Shown in pieces: positions 35,857 to 42,922 of a DNA stretch of 64,000 nucleotides. Source of the DNA: Salegentibacter sp. Hel_I_6 (GTDB taxonomy: Bacteria > Bacteroidota > Bacteroidia > Flavobacteriales > Flavobacteriaceae); assembly GCF_000745315.1 (NCBI RefSeq), contig NZ_JQNQ01000001.1:4030001-4094000 (forward strand). The letters run 5' to 3'. Positions within the stretch are counted from its first letter, which is position 1. The number at the start of each line of letters is the position of its first letter. Made by a program: the position numbers and the translations under genes. The notes beneath the pieces are model-generated. The model saw only the letters and a program-made list of their open reading frames with translations. It was not told the origin of the DNA and searched no databases.

Positions 35857-36733
35857 TTCTATATTAGACCTTATAGGAAATACACCCCTTGTAAAAGCGC
35901 AAACTTTGGTTGATAATCCAAAAGTTCAGCTTTATTTTAAACTGGAAGGTCAAAATCCCGGTGGAAGCGTAAAAGATCGCGCTGCTTATAATATGATTAA
36001 AAGTGCATTAGATAGAGGTGATATTAGCCCCGAAACAAAACTTATTGAAGCTACAAGCGGCAATACCGGAATAGCACTAGCCATGGTAGCCAGAATTTTT
36101 AAGTTGGATATCGAGCTGGTGATGCCTGAAAATTCTACGATAGAACGTGTGCAAACGATGCGCGCTTATGGCGCTAAAGTAACACTTACCGATGCCGATG
36201 GGGGCATTGAAGGAGCTCGTGATTATGCTGAAGAAAAAATGGCAGGCGGAGATTATTTTATGATCAACCAGTTTAGTAATAACGATAACTGGCAGGCTCA
36301 TTATAATACAACCGGGCCAGAGATCTGGAACGATACCAAACATAAAGTAACCCACTTTGTATCTTCCATGGGAACAACCGGTACAATAATGGGAACTTCT
36401 ACTTTTCTAAAAGAAAAGAATAAGGAAATTCAGATCGTTGGGGTACAACCTACCGATGATTCCCGAATTCCAGGAATTAGAAAGTGGCCGGAAGCTTACT
36501 TACCAAAAATATTCACACCCACAAAAGTAGATCGAATTTTGGAAGTAAGTGAGGCAGAAGCCATCGAAATGACTAAAAAACTAGCCAGGGAAGAAGGCAT
36601 TTTTGCCGGAATGAGCAGTGGAGGAGCTACGGCTGCTGCTGTTAGACTATGCAACGAATTAGATGAAGGTATCGTTGTGAGTATTGTTTGCGATCGTGGA
36701 GATCGTTACCTGTCTTCTAATATTTATGATTAA
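35849..36733 (+). CDS. cysM: Cysteine synthase (CysM type)
   Basis: A 294-residue PLP enzyme that converts O-acetylserine and sulfide to cysteine. The PLP lysine is in [12 protein letters not shown] (about residue 43), the phosphate-binding loop [12 protein letters not shown] near 70, and [11 protein letters not shown] near 172. [10 protein letters not shown] near 252 holds the pyridine-N serine. The features are closest to CysM. It lacks the C-terminal extension of CBS enzymes. It overlaps cysE and ends at a perfect 13-bp hairpin. Confidence 0.92.
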   Translation: MNNSILDLIGNTPLVKAQTLVDNPKVQLYFKLEGQNPGGSVKDRAAYNMIKSALDRGDISPETKLIEATSGNTGIALAMVARIFKLDIELVMPENSTIERVQTMRAYGAKVTLTDADGGIEGARDYAEEKMAGGDYFMINQFSNNDNWQAHYNTTGPEIWNDTKHKVTHFVSSMGTTGTIMGTSTFLKEKNKEIQIVGVQPTDDSRIPGIRKWPEAYLPKIFTPTKVDRILEVSEAEAIEMTKKLAREEGIFAGMSSGGATAAAVRLCNELDEGIVVSIVCDRGDRYLSSNIYD

Positions 36734-36738
36734 AAAAT

Positions 36739-36771
36739 ACTCCGGAAGTTTCATAGATAAACTTCCGGAGT
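36739..36771. terminator. Hairpin after cysM
   Basis: ACTCCGGAAGTTT pairs perfectly with AAACTTCCGGAGT around a 7-base loop. There is no T-run on the plus strand, so it may act mainly as mRNA 3' protection; on the minus strand it is followed by ATTTTTTAA and could terminate the secreted-protein gene. Confidence 0.65.
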
Positions 36772-36819
36772 AACCTATCTCGGAGCAAGCTCAGTAGTAT
36801 GCATTGAAAATAATATATT

Positions 36820-37383
36820 TTATTCTATAGTTGCAACTGCTACGCCACGAGCGTCTCGATCAACATTTAATTTTACAGTTTTACTTTTATTACCATTTTG
36901 AAGTTTTACTTTATAAAATTCTTCATCAAGCGCCCAGCCATCTTTTGAATATGCCAGGTGTTTGGTTCCAACCAAAGAATATCCTTCATTAGCTCTTAAA
37001 ACACTTATTAAAGAATAATAAGGTAGATTAATATCTTTAAATCTTTGACTGCTGGATTGTATTTTTCCAGCTGCATTGTAATTAACCTTTAAATTACCTT
37101 TATTAGTGATAAAAGTAACGGTGTAAGTATCATAATCTTTATCCTGGTTGGCTTCAATGAAATCCATTATATTGAAATTTTCTTTCGCAAATCTCAAAGG
37201 ATTAGAGTGAAACTGCCCTATATAATCTTCGCTCACATTAAAGCTTAAAGAGTTTGAGGATCCATCTATTTCCAGGGATTTTGGATTATAATCCAGGTTA
37301 AGTTCCTCCAACTTAATTACTCGTTGGGAATAAGCCATCGCTACAAATGCAAGGCACATCAAGGTTAAAATTAAGTTTTTCAT
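36820..37383 (-). CDS. Secreted hypothetical protein
   Basis: A 187-residue protein with a clear signal peptide (cleavage near residue 19, AYSQ). The mature part is mostly beta-strand, with a block SLEIDGSSNSLSFNVSEDYIGQFHSNPLRFAKENFNI whose residues about 37-73 resemble nothing I recognise. It is likely periplasmic or a small outer-membrane-associated protein. It lies downstream of the Crp/Fnr gene, but an inverted repeat and a -7-like element in the 108-base gap suggest its own activator-dependent promoter. Confidence 0.72.
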   Translation of the reverse strand: MKNLILTLMCLAFVAMAYSQRVIKLEELNLDYNPKSLEIDGSSNSLSFNVSEDYIGQFHSNPLRFAKENFNIMDFIEANQDKDYDTYTVTFITNKGNLKVNYNAAGKIQSSSQRFKDINLPYYSLISVLRANEGYSLVGTKHLAYSKDGWALDEEFYKVKLQNGNKSKTVKLNVDRDARGVAVATIE

Positions 37384-37419
37384 AATAATTGATTTAGAGA
37401 TTAATAAATAATTCCACTC

Positions 37420-37462
37420 TAAAGATACCTTAGTATAACTTTAGATAGAACTACTTAAGTAG
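37420..37462 (-). promoter_or_regulatory. Palindrome plus -7 element upstream of the secreted-protein gene
   Basis: CTACTTAAGTAG (37451-37462) is a perfect 12-bp palindrome. On the minus strand TATCTTTA (37420-37427) resembles TAnnTTTG. Palindrome centre to last base of the -7 element is 36.5 bases, the same spacing as at the two cco promoters, so a dimeric activator at -41.5 is plausible. Confidence 0.4.
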
Positions 37463-37491
37463 CACTAAATCAATATTTAATAATATTTAGC

Positions 37492-38208
37492 TTAAACACC
37501 CTTTTGGTTGTTTGTTGCTTTTTCTAGCAAAAGGGTAAGATTAATAACTTCCATTTCTTTTCTTCCTATTTGTAGAATTCCTTCATTCTTGAAATCCTGA
37601 AAATGCCGATTTACAACGGCACGAGTAGTGCCTATTAGATTTGCAATTTCTTCATTAGAAAGATCATTGATAAACTCCAGTTTCTTAGATTCCTGATTAA
37701 GATTTTTTAATATTAACCTGGCCAACCGGGCGGGAATTTCAAGAAGGGTATGATTAATTGCATATTCTTCCAGGGTTAAAAGTTGTTTTCCCAGATAAGG
37801 TAGTAATCTTTGATTGAGTAAAGGATAATCTTGCAGCCATTGCCGCATTTTAAGCGTAGGTGTTGTCAACATTTTTACTTCTTCCAGAGATTCATAATAT
37901 AATTTATGAGAACATTCCTCGATTAAAGAGATCACATCAAAAAAGTCATTTTTCCGAAGTAAAAACAAGGTAAATTCCCGTCCTGTATCTATATCGGTTT
38001 GAAAAATTTTCACCCTTCCTGAAATTATGATATGAAATTTATGCCGGTGTTGATGACAACTGCTGCAGGTGTATGCCGGCCATTTTTCCTCCAAGAAGTT
38101 TGAAGCAATTTCCAAAAGTATTTCTTTTTCAAAATCCTTAAAAAGAATATTGTTGCTTATGGTGTTAAATTTACTGGGATTGCTTGCTCCTTCTCGCTTC
38201 ATAATCAT
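37492..38208 (-). CDS. Crp/Fnr-family transcriptional regulator
   Basis: A protein of about 238 residues with an N-terminal cyclic-nucleotide-binding-like beta-barrel (ISGRVKIFQTDIDTGREFTLFLL), a dimer helix, and a C-terminal winged helix with recognition sequence LIGTTRAVVNRHFQDFKNEGIL, similar to FNR/CRP helices. Near residue 48 is CSSCHQHRH, with another cysteine near 99, so a metal or iron-sulfur sensor is possible. It could be the activator of the cco promoters (inference). TTG 38211 precedes ATG 38208; a further ATG at 38202 is also possible. It is transcribed alone. Confidence 0.85.
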   Translation of the reverse strand: MIMKREGASNPSKFNTISNNILFKDFEKEILLEIASNFLEEKWPAYTCSSCHQHRHKFHIIISGRVKIFQTDIDTGREFTLFLLRKNDFFDVISLIEECSHKLYYESLEEVKMLTTPTLKMRQWLQDYPLLNQRLLPYLGKQLLTLEEYAINHTLLEIPARLARLILKNLNQESKKLEFINDLSNEEIANLIGTTRAVVNRHFQDFKNEGILQIGRKEMEVINLTLLLEKATNNQKGV

Positions 38209-38327
38209 CAAGTTCTATAAAAAAAGCGCCTAACGGAGGGAGTAAAATTGCAACCTAAATTTAGGTATTTACGATTTAAAAATTTGCATTTGTATCTTAA
38301 AAATTTCTTTAAACCTAAGAAATCAGC

Positions 38328-38335
38328 TATTTTTG
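38328..38335 (+). promoter_or_regulatory. -7 element of the helicase gene
   Basis: TATTTTTG is an exact TAnnTTTG match 26 bases before the start codon. A canonical -33 at the right spacing is not seen. Confidence 0.4.
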
Positions 38336-38361
38336 CAAACTTGCAGATCTGAAAAAAAATT

Positions 38362-39876
38362 ATGGCGGTGGAAACCTTTGGAATAGAAGATAAAAAAGTT
38401 GATAAAGAGCTTTACGACTATCAGCAGAAAGATATAGACAAGATCTTTAATGTGATAGAAGAACATCCTGAACATTATAACCTGCTTTATCAGCTCCCTA
38501 CTGGTGGTGGTAAAACGGTTATATTTTCGCAAATGGTACGTGAATATATACAGCGTACTCAAAAGAAAGTTCTTATTCTTACTCACAGGATAGAGTTGTG
38601 TAAGCAAACCTCGAATATGTTAGATGGGTTTGGTGTGCGCAATAAGATCATCAATTCTAAAGTAAAAGAATTACCAGATCAGGAAGACTATATGTGTTTC
38701 GTTGCTATGGTAGAAACGCTTAATAATCGTTTGCACGACGAGAAACTGGAAATTAAAGATATTGGGCTTGTAATTATTGATGAGGCGCACTATAATTCAT
38801 TCAGAAAATTATTCAAATTCTTTGAAAAGTGTTTTATCCTGGGAGTAACCGCCACACCGCTTAGTTCAAATATCAAATTACCAATGAAGGATAATTACCG
38901 CGAGCTTATCGTTGGTGATTCTATAGACTCCCTTATTGAAAAAGGTTTTTTGGCTCGGGCTAATACTTTTAGTTACAACGTGGGACTTACCAGTTTAAAG
39001 GTAGGGATGAACGGGGATTATACGGTAAAATCTTCGGAAGAACTGTATTCCAACATTTCCATGCAGGAAAAGCTGCTTACCGCTTATTATGAGCGCTCTC
39101 GCGGAAAGAAAACTTTAATTTTTAACAATGGTATTAATACTTCTATAGAAGTTTATGAAACCTTTAGAAATGCTGGTTTACCCATTCGTCACCTTGATAA
39201 TACTACCAGTAAACAGGATAGAAAGGATATCTTAAAATGGTTTAAGCATACGCCAGATGCCATTGTAACTTCAGTAAGTATTCTTACCACCGGCTTTGAT
39301 GAACCAACCGTAGAAACGATTGTATTGAACAGGGCTACAAAATCACTTACTTTATACTTTCAAATGATTGGCCGTGGTTCCCGCGTACTTCCCGGAAAAT
39401 CAGAGTTCAATGTGATAGATTTAGGTAATAACCTGGCTCGTTTTGGGGAGTGGAGTGCTCCCGTAGATTGGAAACAGATCTTTAGAGCTCCAGATTTCTA
39501 TTTTGAAAATCTTTTAAGTGATGAAGATATTGAGCGCGAGTTTAAATATGTAATGCCCCCCGAAATTAGGGAACAATTTTCTAATACCGATAATGTTGAT
39601 TTTGACGTAGAAGAAGCCTACGATAAAGTAATAAAAACTGGGTTAAAATCTAAGGCGGTGTTAGAATGGTCTATGGAACAACACGTACAAATGTGCGTAG
39701 AAAATTCTGAAGATGTTTTTGATGCTCGAATTCTTGCAAAGGAACTTAAAGATGATATAGCTTCCAGGATAAAACAATATTCTTATTGTATTAGCAAAAG
39801 CACAAAAAACTATCGCGATTGGCTGGAGGAAGATTACTCCAGAAAACTGCGAATGGCTATAAATAAAGAATTTTAA
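38362..39876 (+). CDS. Superfamily 2 DEAD/DEAH helicase (RecG/RadD-like type)
   Basis: A 504-residue helicase. Motif I is in LLYQLPTGGGKTVIF (about residues 45-59), Ia in ILTHRIELCKQ, II in VIIDEAHYNS (near 139), III in GVTATPLSS (near 163), and the C-terminal domain has VTSVSILTTGFDEPTVETIVLNRATKS and QMIGRGSRV (near 335). The C-terminal 130 residues are unique and acidic, then basic. It resembles the YejH/RadD group, which acts in DNA repair; a nucleic-acid role is certain, the pathway is not. It is monocistronic with a hairpin terminator 15 bases downstream. Confidence 0.88.
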   Translation: MAVETFGIEDKKVDKELYDYQQKDIDKIFNVIEEHPEHYNLLYQLPTGGGKTVIFSQMVREYIQRTQKKVLILTHRIELCKQTSNMLDGFGVRNKIINSKVKELPDQEDYMCFVAMVETLNNRLHDEKLEIKDIGLVIIDEAHYNSFRKLFKFFEKCFILGVTATPLSSNIKLPMKDNYRELIVGDSIDSLIEKGFLARANTFSYNVGLTSLKVGMNGDYTVKSSEELYSNISMQEKLLTAYYERSRGKKTLIFNNGINTSIEVYETFRNAGLPIRHLDNTTSKQDRKDILKWFKHTPDAIVTSVSILTTGFDEPTVETIVLNRATKSLTLYFQMIGRGSRVLPGKSEFNVIDLGNNLARFGEWSAPVDWKQIFRAPDFYFENLLSDEDIEREFKYVMPPEIREQFSNTDNVDFDVEEAYDKVIKTGLKSKAVLEWSMEQHVQMCVENSEDVFDARILAKELKDDIASRIKQYSYCISKSTKNYRDWLEEDYSRKLRMAINKEF

Positions 39877-39890
39877 ATTATAATTTAAAC

Positions 39891-39921
39891 CTGAACCTAC
39901 CCTTAATTTTGGTAGGTTCAG
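39891..39921. terminator. Hairpin terminator after the helicase gene
   Basis: CTGAACCTACC pairs perfectly with GGTAGGTTCAG over a 9-base loop between convergent genes. Confidence 0.8.
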
Positions 39922-39979
39922 ATTTACTTAACCTATCAGATTTAAAAAATCTTAGGTATTTTGTTTCCCGTAAACCGGT

Positions 39980-40459
39980 TTAATCTAAATCTGCCGATTG
40001 TATATCCCGCTTAATAAATTCCCTTTCTCTTACAGATCCTCCAGCGACAATTGCAGCACCTATAATTACCAGGTTTTTAATAATATACTGCCCTTCGGTG
40101 GTAAGTACAAACGGAAAGTTTTCAAAACAGGCTTCAGGCAAAACTATTAGTGGTAAGAAGGTACCGGGTATTTGAAAAATAAGCAATAATACGGCCAGTC
40201 TCAATGTTTTTTTAGAAAGCATAAATATTCCAATTAAAACTTCCCATACTCCCAGAACAGGTATAAATATTTCAGGATCAAACCAAAATACTGTTGCTGC
40301 AATTAGTTCCTGAGCAGGACTGTCCCAAACAACTTTTAAAGCACCAAACCATATAAAATTTATAGCTAGGGCAAATCTTAAAATCGGTTTCCCGTATTTA
40401 TACATCCAATGACTAATTTGGTAATCTAGCTTATTAAAATTGGCTTTATTATCCTTCAT
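39980..40459 (-). CDS. DoxX-like membrane protein
   Basis: A 159-residue integral protein with four predicted helices (about 24-42, 60-82, 90-108 and 130-148). Features are LRFALAINFIWFGALKV, LGVWEVLIGIFML and LVIIGAAIVAGG, as in the DoxX/DUF417-like group, whose members are linked to thiosulfate:quinone or other redox roles and to chlorine stress. The open frame runs to TTG 40480; ATG 40459 (MKDNKANF) is the likelier start. It is divergent from the catalase gene; a shared redox-stress role is only a guess. Confidence 0.75.
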   Translation of the reverse strand: MKDNKANFNKLDYQISHWMYKYGKPILRFALAINFIWFGALKVVWDSPAQELIAATVFWFDPEIFIPVLGVWEVLIGIFMLSKKTLRLAVLLLIFQIPGTFLPLIVLPEACFENFPFVLTTEGQYIIKNLVIIGAAIVAGGSVREREFIKRDIQSADLD

Positions 40460-40562
40460 TATTTTCTGGTTGAATTTCAAAATTCAGAATTTATGCTATT
40501 CTATAAAAACAGATTATTAATTATAGGATTTATTTAACACGCCTAAATTTCGGAAATCACAT

Positions 40563-40584
40563 TTATTTTAGAATTTTAAAATAA
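40563..40584 (+). promoter_or_regulatory. Inverted repeat upstream of katE
   Basis: TTATTTTA and TAAAATAA form a perfect 8-bp inverted repeat with a 6-base spacer, ending 22 bases before the start codon. A PerR- or OxyR-like operator is possible, but AT-richness makes chance matches common. Confidence 0.3.
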
Positions 40585-40606
40585 CCATTATAATAAAATC
40601 AGAATT

Positions 40607-42757
40607 ATGAAAAATGAAGGCAAGAAAAAAGCTTCAGAAAACAAGAAGCTTCAGGATTTGGAAAGAAACCGTGAAGACGGTAAAGACCAGTTCTTAACCA
40701 CCAATCAGGGGGTGAAAATTAATGATAATCAAAATTCTTTAAAAGCAGGAGACCGCGGGGCATCTTTATTAGAAGATTTTATTCTTCGTGAGAAAATAAC
40801 TCATTTTGATCACGAAAGAATTCCAGAAAGAATTGTACACGCCAGAGGCTCTGCAGCACATGGTTATTTCCAGGTTTATGAATCTATGGCGAAATATACC
40901 AAAGCTGCATTTTTACAGGATCCTTCTAAGAAAACTCCGGTATTTACAAGATTTTCTACTGTTGCAGGCTTTAGAGGTTCTACAGATTTAGCCCGCGATG
41001 TTCGAGGATTTGCGGTTAAATTTTATACAGATGAAGGCAATTATGATCTCGTAGGAAACAATATTCCGGTATTTTTTATCCAGGATGCAATTAAATTTCC
41101 AGATCTTATACACGCAGTAAAACCAGAGCCTCATAATGAAATTCCGCAAGCTGCTTCAGCCCACGATACGTTTTGGGATTTTGTATCGCTAATGCCCGAG
41201 TCCATGCATATGATTATGTGGGCAATGTCAGATCGAGCAATCCCAAGAAGCTTAAGAATGATGGAAGGTTTTGGAATTCATACTTTTCGGTTTGTAAATA
41301 AGGAAAGAAAAGGAACTTTTGTAAAGTTTCACTGGAAACCACTTTTAGGAACTCACGGCGTAGCCTGGGATGAAGCGCAAAAAATTTCAGGAAACGATCC
41401 AGATTTCCATAGAAGAGATTTATGGGATGCTATTGAAAATGGCCAATTTCCAGAGTGGGAGTTGGGCGTACAGTTAATTCCTGAAGAGGATGAGCATAAA
41501 TTTGATTTTGATCTTCTAGATGCTACAAAATTAGTTCCTGAAGAACTGGTGCCGGTTAAGAAAATTGGTAAAATGGTTTTAAACCGAAATCCCGATAACT
41601 TCTTTGCAGAAACCGAACAGGTAGCTTTTCATCCCGGCCATATTGTACCCGGAATTGATTTTACCAACGATCCTTTATTGCAGGGAAGATTGTTCTCTTA
41701 TACCGATACTCAATTGAAACGTCTCGGAGGACCAAACTTTCACGAGATCCCTATTAATCGTCCTATAGCGCCAATGCATAATAATCAGCGTGATGGGCAT
41801 ATGCGCCAGGAAATTAATAAAGGACAAACAAGTTATCAGCCTAATTCTTTAAGGGGCGGTTGTCCTTTTCAGGCTAAAATAGCAGAAGGTGGTTTTGATA
41901 GTTATCCTGAAAAAGTAGATGCTAAAAAAGTACGTGAACGCAGTGCAAGTTTCAAAGATCATTTTAGTCAGGCTACTTTATTTTTTAACAGTCAAACTAA
42001 GGTGGAGCAGCAACATATTATTGACGCCCTTAGTTTTGAACTTGGCAAAGTTGGTGTTTCAGAAGTTCAGGAGAGAGTACTCGGCCTACTAAACGAAGTT
42101 AGTAAAGAACTGACTAAAGAAGTTGCTTCTAATTTAGGGATGAAAGTTCCTAAAAAGAACAAACAATTAAATCACGGAGTTCCCGCAGATTTCGATCCTA
42201 AACGCTACGAACCTACTAAAAGCAATCCTTCATTAGAAAAAGATCCCGCTTTGAGCATGATGCATAAAGGCTTCGGAAATATCGCAACCCGCCAGGTAGC
42301 ATTTTTATGTGCTGATGGGGTAGATGATAAATCGGTTGCCGAGATGAAGAAAGCTTTAGATAAAGAAGGGGCTATGGTTAAGATCCTTGGGCCAAATTCA
42401 ACAGAAGTGAAAACTGCTGATGGGAAATCTTTAAAAGTAGATGAAGCTTTTAGAACAACAGCTTCTGTGGTTTTTGATGCCTTTTATGTTCCTTCTGGAG
42501 ATAAAGCGCATAAAGCGCTAAAAGAGATTCCAAAGGCAATTCACTTTTTAAATGAAGCTTATAAACATTGCAAACCAATTGCAGCAGGGCAGGAAAAGGG
42601 ATTACTGGAGGAAACTTATTTCTGGAAAAACCTGGATATGAAAAATCTTGAAGAAGATGGAGTAATTGTGGGGAAAGGTAAATCTTCCAAATTTATTGAA
42701 GCCATAGGAAAACACCGTTTCTGGAAAAGGGAAGAAAAGGATAGTATTCCTGCTTAA
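40607..42757 (+). CDS. katE: Large-subunit monofunctional catalase (HPII/KatE type)
   Basis: A 716-residue catalase that breaks down hydrogen peroxide. The catalytic histidine is in PERIVHARGSAAHGYFQVY (about residue 80), the asparagine in VGNNIPVFFIQD, and the heme-ligand tyrosine in LFSYTDTQLKRLGGPNF (about 365). After the core is a flavodoxin-like C-terminal domain (VAFLCADGVDDKSVAEMKKAL, about 560 on), which marks the large clade. The N-terminus is lysine-rich with no signal peptide. It is followed by a large nested palindrome and is transcribed alone. Confidence 0.95.
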   Translation: MKNEGKKKASENKKLQDLERNREDGKDQFLTTNQGVKINDNQNSLKAGDRGASLLEDFILREKITHFDHERIPERIVHARGSAAHGYFQVYESMAKYTKAAFLQDPSKKTPVFTRFSTVAGFRGSTDLARDVRGFAVKFYTDEGNYDLVGNNIPVFFIQDAIKFPDLIHAVKPEPHNEIPQAASAHDTFWDFVSLMPESMHMIMWAMSDRAIPRSLRMMEGFGIHTFRFVNKERKGTFVKFHWKPLLGTHGVAWDEAQKISGNDPDFHRRDLWDAIENGQFPEWELGVQLIPEEDEHKFDFDLLDATKLVPEELVPVKKIGKMVLNRNPDNFFAETEQVAFHPGHIVPGIDFTNDPLLQGRLFSYTDTQLKRLGGPNFHEIPINRPIAPMHNNQRDGHMRQEINKGQTSYQPNSLRGGCPFQAKIAEGGFDSYPEKVDAKKVRERSASFKDHFSQATLFFNSQTKVEQQHIIDALSFELGKVGVSEVQERVLGLLNEVSKELTKEVASNLGMKVPKKNKQLNHGVPADFDPKRYEPTKSNPSLEKDPALSMMHKGFGNIATRQVAFLCADGVDDKSVAEMKKALDKEGAMVKILGPNSTEVKTADGKSLKVDEAFRTTASVVFDAFYVPSGDKAHKALKEIPKAIHFLNEAYKHCKPIAAGQEKGLLEETYFWKNLDMKNLEEDGVIVGKGKSSKFIEAIGKHRFWKREEKDSIPA

Positions 42758-42790
42758 AATATTTATAAAGTCACAGCTTTTATAAATATT

Positions 42791-42918
42791 GAGACTGTTT
42801 GAAAAGTTTTATAAGTCGTTATTCTGAATTTATTTCAGAATCTAAGATTTTATAATCTAAACAAGTTATAAGCTGAAACAAGCTCAGCTTGACGGAATTA
42901 GACTTTTCAAACAGTCTC
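42791..42918. repeat. Nested palindromic element, copy C
   Basis: The outer arms GAGACTGTTTGAAAAGT (42791-42807) and ACTTTTCAAACAGTCTC (42902-42918) pair perfectly over 17 bp and lead into a T-run. Inside, ATTCTGAA/TTCAGAAT (42821-42841) and AAGCTGAA/CTCAGCTT form two hairpins. Compared with copy A, the C-to-T change in one arm is matched by G-to-A in the other, both in the outer and inner stems. Confidence 0.8.
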
Positions 42919-42922
42919 TTTT

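Noticed and set aside
38046..38070. CxxCH in the Crp/Fnr regulator read as a cytochrome c heme site
   Set aside because: The protein has no signal peptide and is a cytoplasmic DNA-binding regulator, so covalent heme attachment by the periplasmic machinery is not expected.
38323..38607. Minus-strand ORF of 94 aa over the helicase start
   Set aside because: It lies opposite the strongly conserved helicase N-terminus and its motif I, and has a low-complexity translation; a shadow of the real gene.
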